64,000 nt of DNA from Pseudomonadota bacterium (lineage in GTDB: Bacteria > Desulfobacterota > Desulfobulbia > Desulfobulbales > SURF-16), in contig JAHIVT010000138.1 of NCBI GenBank assembly GCA_018816555.1, positions 35,388-99,387 on the forward strand, in the 5' to 3' direction. The first letter of the stretch is position 1, and every line of letters starts with the position of its first letter. Below the pieces are notes generated by a model that was not told where the DNA came from, searched no databases, and worked only from the letters and a program-made list of their open reading frames with translations. Below are positions 46,354 through 55,082 of the stretch, one piece after another. Both the position numbers and the translations under genes were made by a program.

Positions 46354-47583
46354 TTACAGGGTGTCAGGGTAACGATAGATATTGCCCTCATAATTTTTGA
46401 GGAGCAGATCAGTGCCTTCCCTACCGACCACTGTGTCCGGCAGCAGGGGAATTTTGCCTCCCCCCCCGGGGGCGTCGATGACATAGGTGGGCACGGCATA
46501 GCCGGTGGTGTGGCCACGGAGACCCTGGTAGATTTCCAGTCCCCTGGCAACGGATGTTCTGAAGTGGGCGGAGCCGATAATGGGATCGCACTGGTAGAGA
46601 TAGTATGGTTTGACCCGCATGCGCACCAGGCCCTGCATCAGCCTCTTCATGGTCGGCACATCATCGTTGATGCCGGCAAGCAGCACGGTCTGACTGCCCA
46701 GCGGGATGCCGGCGTCAGCCAGTTTCTCGCAGGCCCTTTTCATTTCCCTGGTCTGTTCCGCCGGATGCATGGCGTGGATGCTGATCCACAGCGGATGGTA
46801 GCGGCGCAGCATCCTGGTCAGCTGGGAGGTGATGCGCTGGGGCAGCACGGCCGGGGTTTTGGTGCCGAGGCGGATGAGCTCCACATGTTTGATGCTGCGC
46901 AGGCGTTTCAGCAGGTATTCCAGCGTTTCATCGGGCAGGGTAAGGGGATCGCCGCCGGAAAGCAGCACGTCCCGGATCTCCCGGTGGCTCTCGATATAGG
47001 CAAAGGCCTTTTCCCAGCGCTCCTTGAAACCTTTTGTTCTCTTTGACTTGCCGACCATGCGGGAACGGGTGCAGTAACGGCAGTAGTTCGAGCAGTAATC
47101 GGTCACCAGAAACAGAACGCGGTCGGGATAGCGGTGCACCAGGCCGGGAACCGGGGTGTGACTGTCCTCTCCCAGGGGGTCATGGGCCTCGCCGCTGGAT
47201 ACCATGAGTTCGTTGACCACCGGCACCACGGCACGGCGAATGGGATCTTTCGGATCAACAGGGGAAATGAGGCTGGCGTAGTAAGGGGTGATGGCAAAGG
47301 GCAGGGTGGAGTTGTGACGCTGCAATGCCTGGCGCTCATTGTCTGTCAGCCGAACAAATTTTTCAAGCTGGGATACGGTGGTAATGCGATTTTTCAACTG
47401 CCAGTGCCAGTCATTCCATTCGGCTATGGTGGTGTCGGGAAAGTATCGGTTGCGGAAGGCTTTGGCGCGTGAGATCGCGGGGAATCTTGCCGGGATGGCG
47501 GAAGCGAAGGAGGGGGAGCATGCTCGTGCACAAATGCCTGGAGGCTCTTCAGGTTCTTCAAGGGGAATGATTTTTAGGGCCAT
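46354..47583 (-). CDS. kamA: lysine 2,3-aminomutase family radical SAM enzyme
   Basis: A 409-residue KamA-type enzyme, length as in lysine 2,3-aminomutase (about 416). The radical SAM cluster motif is in TDYCSNYCRYCTRSRMVG. The PLP lysine is in the conserved VIDAPGGGGKIPLLP near the C-terminus. SGGDPL and WISIHAMHP are family stretches. It should convert L-lysine to L-beta-lysine with SAM and PLP; related enzymes act on glutamate or arginine. A CAGGAG site precedes the ATG. It opens the minus-strand cassette with two ATP-grasp ligases, GNAT and GNAT-HDAC. Confidence 0.92.
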   Translation of the reverse strand: MALKIIPLEEPEEPPGICARACSPSFASAIPARFPAISRAKAFRNRYFPDTTIAEWNDWHWQLKNRITTVSQLEKFVRLTDNERQALQRHNSTLPFAITPYYASLISPVDPKDPIRRAVVPVVNELMVSSGEAHDPLGEDSHTPVPGLVHRYPDRVLFLVTDYCSNYCRYCTRSRMVGKSKRTKGFKERWEKAFAYIESHREIRDVLLSGGDPLTLPDETLEYLLKRLRSIKHVELIRLGTKTPAVLPQRITSQLTRMLRRYHPLWISIHAMHPAEQTREMKRACEKLADAGIPLGSQTVLLAGINDDVPTMKRLMQGLVRMRVKPYYLYQCDPIIGSAHFRTSVARGLEIYQGLRGHTTGYAVPTYVIDAPGGGGKIPLLPDTVVGREGTDLLLKNYEGNIYRYPDTL

Positions 47584-48026
47584 GGATTTTCTCCTGATTT
47601 TTTCTTTTTTTTACGGGTCAAGCAGAGTCGAATTGACTCATTAAATTGCAATGTAAAACCTTATATGGCGGCTAATATATTTAGCAAGATAAAATGTCAA
47701 TAAATAATAATTTTTGATGAAAAAAAATGAGAGGAAATCTGCTGCATTAGTGCAATGAGAGAAGGTAAGTCCGCAAATTTGATGCGGTATTGCTGAGGCC
47801 TGGTTTTTGCCTCTCCCTGAAAGCTGAGCGATGCAGAAAGAGCAATATGCCTCAATGTCAATGAGATTGTCGGAACGGAACGCTGGTAGATTATCTGGTA
47901 GTGCACAAAAAAACCGGACGCCGTAATGGGGTCCGGTTTTTTTGTGGTTTTTCAGCCGTCGTTGCAGGAGAAGGAGAAGGGAGCCGTCAGGCTGGCGGCG
48001 GCGGTTTCAGGTAATCCTTGCTCACA
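47584..48026. other. intergenic region upstream of kamA
   Basis: Apart from the terminator at 47907-47943 no gene is seen. The 320 bp nearer kamA are AT-rich, with poly-A/T tracts, and should contain the cassette promoter on the minus strand. Confidence 0.5.
47907..47943 (-). terminator. terminator after 71-residue protein
   Basis: AAAAAAACCGGAC pairs with GTCCGGTTTTTTT around an 11-base loop, with A and T tracts on both sides. It lies about 84 bases after the stop of the small minus-strand gene and insulates the kamA cassette. Confidence 0.93.
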
Positions 48027-48242
48027 TCATTCTACAACTTTTATTCCCATGCCTTTCAGTTTGACAATTACATCCTTGACCTGCGCTTCGTTACAGTCAT
48101 CAATGTGGTAGACGTTTTTCATGCCATCCACGAAGTGCACGACAAAATGGCCCTGTTCATCAAGTAAGGCTTTGCGGATATGGTCTTTGTCCAGCCACGG
48201 TTTAAGCTCTTGCATAAAATCATTCAAACTGCAGGTCTTCAT
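48027..48242 (-). CDS. small protein of unknown function (71 aa)
   Basis: A 71-residue soluble protein with one short hydrophobic strand (HFVVHFVDGMKNVYHIDDC) and a C-terminal helix-strand ending KLKGMGIKVVE. The ATG has a GGAGGA site eight bases upstream, and a strong terminator follows, so it looks like a real monocistronic gene. No family is recognised. Confidence 0.7.
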   Translation of the reverse strand: MKTCSLNDFMQELKPWLDKDHIRKALLDEQGHFVVHFVDGMKNVYHIDDCNEAQVKDVIVKLKGMGIKVVE

Positions 48243-48597
48243 TGCTGGTCCTCCATGGATTGGTAATTGGTAAAGAAAGTAAATCGGTGATTGTTTGTAG
48301 CAGGTCAGCCGGCTGGGCTGACATTATGCATTATATAACACAACTTGCCCGGAGAGATAATTTTTCTGTTTTTTTTCATACATAGCCGAACATGACACAA
48401 TTTGCGTGCGGGATGATAAATTATGAACTTATACATGTACTGTATGGCTGTCGAGAGGTTTTTAAGAGACTGACAAACTTTTATTGTATCATTTGCCCTA
48501 ATTATGCTACGTTTTGTCCGGTAGCAATGGCCGGTTTCAGCCGGTTGAAAAAAGGCTCCATCCGTATTTTCAGGCAATCGATATTGGAGATTTACAT
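48243..48597. other. divergent intergenic region before LOG-fusion gene
   Basis: No gene. A short hairpin, GTCAGCC-GGCTG-GGCTGAC, lies at 48304-48322. TTGGAGA just before 48598 is the ribosome binding site of the next gene. Confidence 0.5.
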
Positions 48598-50901
48598 ATG
48601 AAGCGCCCCCCCCTTCTTACGGAAGATGGTTATCTGCTGGTCGATCAGAAAACGGAACCCACTATTGACGAAGAACTCGGAGTGCCGAAGCTTGCCGGGA
48701 TCATGCGTCTGGAGGAAACCAGCGACACCCTGCGGGGCGTTATCGGGGATTTCGCCGCCGCCGGGCTCCTCCGGCAGCACTGTTGCCTGATCGGCAGGAG
48801 CGGCCATTCCCAGATCGGCCTTGATGTTGATTTCGGCGAAGGCCTGCCGGAAATCGACACCAAGCGCAAGCGCATCGATCTGCCCGTCCAGCTCACCTCG
48901 CTCAATCCCAATATTCCCGACACCCTGTTTTCCGAGATCAAGGCCATGACGGAGGGCAACAGGCGGCTGACCATCGGCCGGCTCTTTGTCCCCATGGCTC
49001 CGCCCCTGTCCCGTGAGGCCATTGAGGAGGCCGTGGCCGATAACCATATCCTGCTGACGCCCAAATCCAAAATCGACGGGGACGGCGTGGTAACCATTCC
49101 TCTGGATAATATCAGATACCTGCTTTGCAACACCCTGCTCACCGCGGGCCAGAATGGCCAGATCGTTCTCTACGAGAGCAAACAGGGGCTCGGCCTGATC
49201 CAGTATTATTCCCACAGCGGCCTGCCTACTTTCTTTGAGCCGGGAGATTTTCTCTGTGGCGCCATGCGCATTTCCCTGGGACCCTACAGTGCCCTGATCG
49301 AAAGGGAGCTCAACGAGGCGGGAGTTTTTCACCTGGCCGCCCGCCTGCTCGATGCGGTGCGCACCAGCGGCATCAACATTCCCCGCCAGGTTGAACTATA
49401 CAACGGCAGCGACCGGGCAGTAGCCACCCATGATCTGCAGGTGCGTCTCCGGCTCTTTCCGGCCGATCTGGCAACGGCGAGGGTGGCTACCCGCCTGCTG
49501 TCAGGCAGCCGGGCTCGGAAAATCATGCAGGATGGGGTTGATTTTGCCGATGCCACCAACATCTTTGATATCAATGTCTGTGATGCCTTGTTTGACAGCC
49601 TCAGCTCTGTTCCCACCGAACGGGGCAATTACGGCCGCATTCTCACCCGCAGCAAGTGTATTGATATCCAGCGGGAGCTGCTGGAAAGCGAGTGGCATGA
49701 AACCGCCCAGAATCGCATTGTCTATGAGGCGGTGCGCGGTACGATCACCTCCGGAGTGCACCGCGGCGAGCAGATCACCCCGGAACTGCGAGACTTTGTG
49801 GACAATCTGGAACTGGTGGGCGGATCCCAGAATCTGCGCAAGGTGTTCATTTCCCACGAATTTCCGCTGACCGATACGCTCCGTGTTCTGAAACGCAATA
49901 ATGTCGGTGTCTTTATCGGGCGCAGCATCAGGCCGAGTGAAACCCAGGATACCGGAATTCATGAACAACCGCAGGCTGCCCGGCACAACATTTATTTCGG
50001 CCAGACCACCTTTGAAACCTTCTGCGATCTGTCGAGCCGGGAAATGGCCCGTTTTTACATGGTTGTCGGCGAGGGAGGAGAGAGGCATGTGCGGGAGTTT
50101 CACCGCGGTTTCTGGATGACCCGGGAAGGCAAGGAGAAAATCGCCGATGTGCACACCATGATCGCCATGTTCGGCTCCCATGTGGAGGGCACGGATGAGG
50201 TGCTCACCGAACAGATTCATCAATTTTTTGCCCGGCTTACTGAAGTGCCTGAAATAGGCGGCTGTTTCGCCGTGTGTCACGGCAGCGGACCGGGGGTGAT
50301 GCGCATCGCTGATGATGCGGCCGCCGACCAGGGCATTCTGCGCATCGGCATCGGCATCGACAGTGAAAAGATCGGCCAGCGGGCCAACCTGCGGCCGCCC
50401 GTCCTGCTCAATTTTAATAATTCAGCCAGACACGTGCGGCAGAACATTCTCGACCGCACCTCCCTGTTCAAGATCTACAATATCGGCGGCACGGGCACCT
50501 TTGAAGAGCTGCTGATCGCCATTACCAACCTGAAACTTTTTGAAAGCCTGCCCGCCCCGCATATCTTTGTCGATCCCTTCGGGCTGGGGGAAAACGGCGC
50601 CCATCTCTGGGAGTCCACCCTGGCCCAGCTGAGAACCACTTCCAGCCTGAAAACCATCGGCAGCCACATTGTCCGGCTGGCGCCGGCCTGGGTGCCCAAC
50701 TTCTGCCACGTGGTCCGCGATTATGACGCGGTGCTGTCGATCATTGCCGATTTTGCCAAAGATCCGGCCACCTATTGGGAAAAGGCCGGCATCGCCGACC
50801 GTGACCTGCTGCATGCCTTTGACAACGCAGAGCGGGCCGGGGTCATCATCCCGCCCTATCTGCGGGATGCGATGCAGTCCGTGCGCAGTCGCTGTGAATA
50901 A
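48598..50901 (+). CDS. large protein with C-terminal LOG-like domain
   Basis: A 767-residue protein, starting at the ATG at 48598 with a TTGGAGA site. Residues about 540-730 resemble the LOG/lysine-decarboxylase-like family that cleaves nucleoside monophosphates to free base and ribose 5-phosphate. CHGSGPGVMRIADDAAADQG matches the nucleotide loop, and IGGTGTFEELLIAITN the PGGxGTxxE motif, with the glutamate kept but the proline replaced. The first about 480 residues are not recognised. No signal peptide or membrane segment is seen. Ordinary LOG proteins are about 200 residues. It is followed after 30 bp by a LysE exporter. Confidence 0.75.
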   Translation: MKRPPLLTEDGYLLVDQKTEPTIDEELGVPKLAGIMRLEETSDTLRGVIGDFAAAGLLRQHCCLIGRSGHSQIGLDVDFGEGLPEIDTKRKRIDLPVQLTSLNPNIPDTLFSEIKAMTEGNRRLTIGRLFVPMAPPLSREAIEEAVADNHILLTPKSKIDGDGVVTIPLDNIRYLLCNTLLTAGQNGQIVLYESKQGLGLIQYYSHSGLPTFFEPGDFLCGAMRISLGPYSALIERELNEAGVFHLAARLLDAVRTSGINIPRQVELYNGSDRAVATHDLQVRLRLFPADLATARVATRLLSGSRARKIMQDGVDFADATNIFDINVCDALFDSLSSVPTERGNYGRILTRSKCIDIQRELLESEWHETAQNRIVYEAVRGTITSGVHRGEQITPELRDFVDNLELVGGSQNLRKVFISHEFPLTDTLRVLKRNNVGVFIGRSIRPSETQDTGIHEQPQAARHNIYFGQTTFETFCDLSSREMARFYMVVGEGGERHVREFHRGFWMTREGKEKIADVHTMIAMFGSHVEGTDEVLTEQIHQFFARLTEVPEIGGCFAVCHGSGPGVMRIADDAAADQGILRIGIGIDSEKIGQRANLRPPVLLNFNNSARHVRQNILDRTSLFKIYNIGGTGTFEELLIAITNLKLFESLPAPHIFVDPFGLGENGAHLWESTLAQLRTTSSLKTIGSHIVRLAPAWVPNFCHVVRDYDAVLSIIADFAKDPATYWEKAGIADRDLLHAFDNAERAGVIIPPYLRDAMQSVRSRCE

Positions 50902-50931
50902 AGGAAAGAATCAACTGACCGTTAAAAAACT

Positions 50932-51567
50932 ATGCTGTCCAGCCTTGCCGTCATATTTGCCTCTTCCTTCATGATCGCCCTGTCAGGCGCGCTGATGCCC
51001 GGGCCTCTGCTGACCGTGACCATCAGTGAGAGTTCCCGCCGCGGCGCATCAGCCGGGCCGCTGATGATGCTGGGCCACGGACTGCTGGAACTGGTCCTGG
51101 TGGTGGCGCTGTTGTCCGGCATGGCCCCTTTTTTTGAGCAAGACGGCGTCTTTATCGTCATTGCCCTGTTCGGCGGCGGGATTCTTTTGTGGATGGCTGT
51201 TTCCATGTTGCGAAGTCTGCCGACCCTGCGCCTTGATCTTGATGTGCACACGGAAAAAACGCAAAATCTGGTCATGGCCGGCATCATGTTCAGTCTGGCC
51301 AATCCCTACTGGACCATCTGGTGGGCATCAATCGGGCTGGGCTACATCATCCATTCCTTCAAGTTCGGCATACCGGGGGTGCTGGCATTCTTTACCGGCC
51401 ATATCCTGGCCGATCTTTTGTGGTATTCCCTCATCTCCTTTGCCATTGCCAGGGGCAAGCGCTTCTTCAGTGACGGGTTCTACCGGGGACTGATCGGCAC
51501 CTGCGCCTCCCTGCTGGTGGTATTTGCCTGTTATTTTCTGTACAGCGGTTTGGAGAAACTGGTTTAG
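50932..51567 (+). CDS. LysE-family amino acid/metabolite exporter
   Basis: A 211-residue inner-membrane protein with about six membrane segments. The N-terminal SFMIALSGALMPGPLLTVTISES and central NPYWTIWWASIGLGYI are characteristic of the LysE/RhtB family, which exports amino acids or similar molecules. It lies 30 bp after the LOG-fusion gene and is probably co-transcribed, suggesting export of a related product. Substrate unknown. Confidence 0.88.
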   Translation: MLSSLAVIFASSFMIALSGALMPGPLLTVTISESSRRGASAGPLMMLGHGLLELVLVVALLSGMAPFFEQDGVFIVIALFGGGILLWMAVSMLRSLPTLRLDLDVHTEKTQNLVMAGIMFSLANPYWTIWWASIGLGYIIHSFKFGIPGVLAFFTGHILADLLWYSLISFAIARGKRFFSDGFYRGLIGTCASLLVVFACYFLYSGLEKLV

Positions 51568-51596
51568 GGGGGGGCTTCATATCTGCCCTTTGACAC

Positions 51597-51624
51597 GTAG
51601 GGGCGGTTCGCGAACCGCCCCTGC
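51597..51624. repeat. 28-bp palindrome, copy 3 (convergent gap)
   Basis: Third copy of the element, identical to copy 2 over 28 bases. It lies in the 71-bp gap between the convergent LysE and SGNH-hydrolase genes. Confidence 0.85.
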
Positions 51625-51638
51625 CATGGAGCCCTGTT

Positions 51639-52607
51639 TCACTCTGCCAGTACGCTAGCAGCCTCCCTGGCGAAAATGGCATGAACCGCCCGGGTGGGAT
51701 GCACTCCATCCCAGAAGAGATATTCATCCGGGTTGCGGCAGGCAAACGGGGCAACATTGGGGGTAACGCAGGCCTCGCTAACCTCGGTCAGGCCGTAGTC
51801 GGCCGGATCGTCAGCGTAATCCTGGAGATTGCTGGACATATCAAGACGCCTGATTTCAATATCCATTAGGGTTGTCTCAAGATAAACCAACTGCGTTTCA
51901 AGCTTTTTATTGAATTCATCACTTAACTGCCACGCGAGGCCGGTAATATAACCATTTGCCTGCATGAGGGTGTCCAACTGCCGCACAGCCGGGGTAAGGC
52001 TGATATCCGCCCCGTTCAGGACCAGAAATTTCCGCGCCCCGGCATCATAGAGATCCAGTATGGCAATTTGGATGGCGGTCAGGGCTTCCTCGAGAACGCC
52101 AAGTTCACCGGTAGGATCGACCACCAGTGCATCGCGGATGTCATTGGACCCCATCTCGACAACATAAAGAGCGTTCGCCGGCGCATCCGGGAACCGGCCC
52201 AAAAAGGCTTGCACCTGGCTGGACAGGTTCATATTGATACCGTCCTCCCGGGCTCTGGCTCCGCCCACTGCGAAGTTTGCGGCCGGGCCATCCGTTGTGA
52301 GGAAGGCGGGACGGGTACTGCCGGCCAGACCCACCGAACGGGCGTACTGCTCGACCCAGGTGGCGCCGTTGCTGAAATGGTGGCCGCCTCGGGCATAGGC
52401 CGCGTCGGGAACCAGGAGGCTGTCCAGGGTGTCGTAGGGCGGCTTGGACAGCCAGCCGGTCAGGGCATAGGCATTGCCCGGGTCCGACAGACTGGTGCCG
52501 AAGACCACAATCCGGTCAAACGTAACCTGGGCTCTCGCCAGGACCGGCGCCAGCAACGTGCTGACAACAAAAATAAAAATGGCCAACCTCTTTGCCTTTC
52601 CTCTCAT
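51639..52607 (-). CDS. secreted SGNH/GDSL hydrolase
   Basis: A 322-residue esterase/lipase-like protein from the ATG at 52607, which has an AAGGAGG site; the ORF-track extension is leader RNA. A signal peptide is present (about 1-25, LLAPVLARAQV). The nucleophile block I is IVVFGTSLSDPGNAY, with the serine in GTSLSD in place of GDS. Block III is VEMGSNDIRDAL and block V the Asp-His pair in FWDGVHPTRAVHAIF. It is expected in the periplasm or outside; there is no autotransporter barrel. It is preceded by a structured leader. Confidence 0.88.
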   Translation of the reverse strand: MRGKAKRLAIFIFVVSTLLAPVLARAQVTFDRIVVFGTSLSDPGNAYALTGWLSKPPYDTLDSLLVPDAAYARGGHHFSNGATWVEQYARSVGLAGSTRPAFLTTDGPAANFAVGGARAREDGINMNLSSQVQAFLGRFPDAPANALYVVEMGSNDIRDALVVDPTGELGVLEEALTAIQIAILDLYDAGARKFLVLNGADISLTPAVRQLDTLMQANGYITGLAWQLSDEFNKKLETQLVYLETTLMDIEIRRLDMSSNLQDYADDPADYGLTEVSEACVTPNVAPFACRNPDEYLFWDGVHPTRAVHAIFAREAASVLAE

Positions 52608-52913
52608 CTCTACTCCTCCTTGGTAAAATTCAAATACCCCTTGCCACCGTCTGATCATTTTCATTCCAGCTGTAAAAAACGAAAGGGCAGGCCCAGTGTC
52701 GATGATGTGGCTGCAGGTGTTTGCCAAGGTTCCGGTAGTCGGACCTTTAAGGAAAACATCATCGCAATGAGCTGCCCTTCGGGTTGGTAATGTTTGTTTT
52801 TTGTCGCTGCAATACTTTGTACTCAACTGAAGCTCTCTTGCCCTCATCGAATGAGGACAAGAGTACAATAAAACGGCAGAAAAATGTATGAAATTCCCGC
52901 CTTCAGGCTTCAG
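52608..52913. other. non-coding leader region of the SGNH gene
   Basis: No gene is supported. It contains the structured RNA candidate at 52680-52781. To its right, on the minus strand, is a second strong hairpin, CTTGTCCTCAT-TCG-ATGAGGGCAAG at about 52840-52866, near the end of the upstream 722-residue gene; this may be that gene's terminator. Confidence 0.5.
52680..52781 (-). ncRNA. structured leader RNA candidate, three-way junction
   Basis: Closing stem: CGAAAGGGCAG (52680-52690) with CTGCCCTTCG (52772-52781). Second stem: CGATGATG (52700-52707) with CATCATCG (52757-52764). Inside are two hairpins: AAGGTTCCG/CGGACCTT around 52727-52748 and TGGC/GCCA around 52708-52726. On the minus strand the closing stem is followed by TTTTTT. 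It lies about 70 bases before the SGNH-hydrolase start, as a riboswitch or attenuator would. I could not match it to a known riboswitch class. It might instead be a terminator of the upstream gene embedded in a larger fold. Confidence 0.45.
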
Positions 52914-55082
52914 TTATTTCTCCACCAGGGCAAAGGCCCCCACATCCGAAGCCTCATACTCCCTGATCCGGTAATAACCGTCCCGGGTGCGGGGATAGGT
53001 ATGCAGCCAGACCGCAAAGGCGCAACGGCTGTATGTGTCGAGCAGGTCGCCTACCGTCACCCCGGAGAGCCCTTCGGCAACCGGAGTGGTGTTGGGCGGA
53101 CCGGCAGGATTGGTGACACTCAACCAGTCATCAGGGGATTGCCGGGAGCCCGACATGCCCCGGTTGATTGATAAGTTGTAATAGTCAAGGAAGCCGTTGG
53201 GGTGATAGGCCTGGTACCTTACCTCAATCTCCTGACCCAGATCGGTATATTCAAGGAACTGGCATTCCTTGGGAATGGTGCCCGAAAATCCTACCGACTC
53301 GATGGCGGCTACGGTATCGCAGTTGTCCACATGCACGGTGAAAAGGATGCTGCCGTCCGGCTCTACATGGGGCGCATCGTCCACCGGCCACTCGTCATCG
53401 ACCATTGATCCCTGGGCCAGGAAAAATTTGAATCCGGCCCCTGTCGGTGTCACCTTGTTGCCGCTCGCGTCAAACATCTCAAGCCTCAAGGTGTATTTGC
53501 CGTCCGCATCATCCGGGTCTTCGGCCAGGGTGGTGGTGTCCCATTTGGCAAAAGGCCGGTCTGCCCTGTCGTTTTCCACATACCAGTCCAGCTCGGGCGG
53601 CGGCACCTCAAACAGGTTGTCTTCATCGCTGGCCGGGTTGGGATTGGGGTTAGGGCCCAGCTTGTAGGTTTTGATCTTCGGGTGCAGCGGGTCGGTCTGG
53701 TCCAGGTAGCGATGGACAATGGGGGTATCGATGTTGGTCCAGCCCGATCCCCCCTGCTTTTGGTAGGACCAGCGGTAATACATGATATTAGGCCCGGCCG
53801 GGTCACGCAGACCATCATGAAACTGCATGTTCAGATCAAGGGTCTTGCCATAAGGGTCATAGGTTACCCCAGGGGAGGGATGATACAGTCCCTGGTTGGC
53901 GTCGGCAATTGTCGGCGGTTTGAGATGGCCCTGATGGATCTTCCACCAGCCGTCGTTGCCGATGCCGATGGGCATGACATAGATGCCCGGCTTGTCCACC
54001 GGCGGATTTTCAAAGTGGCAGCGGGCCAAGGGGTTTGTCACCACCAGGTGCACTTCCTCACCGCTGGGATGGTTCCAGTAGGTATGGCAGGGCACCGGCG
54101 TCGGGGCATAGACATACTTGAGGGAGCCCGAGATGCACTGTTTGACCTTGAAGTAGAGATCCGGCTGCTCGGGCATGCAGAAGAAAATAACGGAGGCGCT
54201 GAAATGACCGTTGGTATCGGTGTTGGCCGTGGCCAGCAGTGATTTGGTGTAAAGGCCGGGCAGGTAGAGGCAGATATAAGGCTTGAATACCGCGATGTTA
54301 TCCACCAGGAATTTGCGGAAACTCTCGGTGGGCAGATTTTTTATGGACACCAGGCTCACCTGGGTTGACAGCTGGCTCGCGGCGGATACTGCTGCGGTGG
54401 TTGTCGTGGCCTTGCTCACATCGGCGGCAAGGGACGCCCGTGCCAATTTTGCCGTGGCAGCCCCCACCACTCTTGTCGGGAGTTTTTCTTTAAGATACGG
54501 CCATGGTGGGTCGGGAAACGGTTGTGGCGGAAAGGGGAATTCCTCGGGGATGCGTATCAGCTCTTCCCTGAATCTCTCCAACTCCAATGGCGGCAGTTGC
54601 AGGATGTAGCCGATATAATCAACTTCGTATATTTCCACGATAGAGGTGCAGACCGGCGCGTAGATGGTGGTGTCGGCATCGGGCTTGATCCGTTTTTTGA
54701 CATCACCGGCAATGTCGTAGCGATAGCCGAACCAGCATTCCCAGTCCGGCCGGAAGACGCTGATGCCCAGGTCAACGGTCTTGCCTAGCTGAGCCACCAC
54801 GGTCGTGCTGCGGGCCTTGGTTTTTTTCAGCAGACTGGTTTTTTCAAGCTCAGGACCCACCGTGATTTTAAACTTGCCCTGCTCGCCGAAACCGTAATCG
54901 GTTTTCAGGGTCGCGGTCCCCTTGTCGCTGACCGGCTGGGCATCCAGCATTTCTCCGGACGGGCTGAACAGATATGCCTTGACCGGCGGGCTCTTTTCCC
55001 CTGCTTCCAGGTTTCTCAGATCAAGCTTCACCCGGAATATTGTTTCCGTCTCCCTCTTCGCTTTCTTGATAATGTTAGCCAT
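52914..55082 (-). CDS. large unrecognised protein (722 aa)
   Basis: No family is recognised. There is no signal peptide, despite a composition rich in aromatic residues, prolines and Ig/transthyretin-like beta strands that suggests an extracellular protein. Residues 1-110 look like a beta-sandwich (KAYLFSPSGEML). An alanine/threonine-rich helix lies near 205-240. A central part around 290-480 has several cysteines and HxxG motifs (TYWNHPSGEEVHLVV). Proline-asparagine rich linkers follow (NPNPNP). Good AGGAGAAC ribosome binding site at the ATG. It is on the same strand as, and upstream of, the SGNH hydrolase. Confidence 0.75.
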   Translation of the reverse strand: MANIIKKAKRETETIFRVKLDLRNLEAGEKSPPVKAYLFSPSGEMLDAQPVSDKGTATLKTDYGFGEQGKFKITVGPELEKTSLLKKTKARSTTVVAQLGKTVDLGISVFRPDWECWFGYRYDIAGDVKKRIKPDADTTIYAPVCTSIVEIYEVDYIGYILQLPPLELERFREELIRIPEEFPFPPQPFPDPPWPYLKEKLPTRVVGAATAKLARASLAADVSKATTTTAAVSAASQLSTQVSLVSIKNLPTESFRKFLVDNIAVFKPYICLYLPGLYTKSLLATANTDTNGHFSASVIFFCMPEQPDLYFKVKQCISGSLKYVYAPTPVPCHTYWNHPSGEEVHLVVTNPLARCHFENPPVDKPGIYVMPIGIGNDGWWKIHQGHLKPPTIADANQGLYHPSPGVTYDPYGKTLDLNMQFHDGLRDPAGPNIMYYRWSYQKQGGSGWTNIDTPIVHRYLDQTDPLHPKIKTYKLGPNPNPNPASDEDNLFEVPPPELDWYVENDRADRPFAKWDTTTLAEDPDDADGKYTLRLEMFDASGNKVTPTGAGFKFFLAQGSMVDDEWPVDDAPHVEPDGSILFTVHVDNCDTVAAIESVGFSGTIPKECQFLEYTDLGQEIEVRYQAYHPNGFLDYYNLSINRGMSGSRQSPDDWLSVTNPAGPPNTTPVAEGLSGVTVGDLLDTYSRCAFAVWLHTYPRTRDGYYRIREYEASDVGAFALVEK

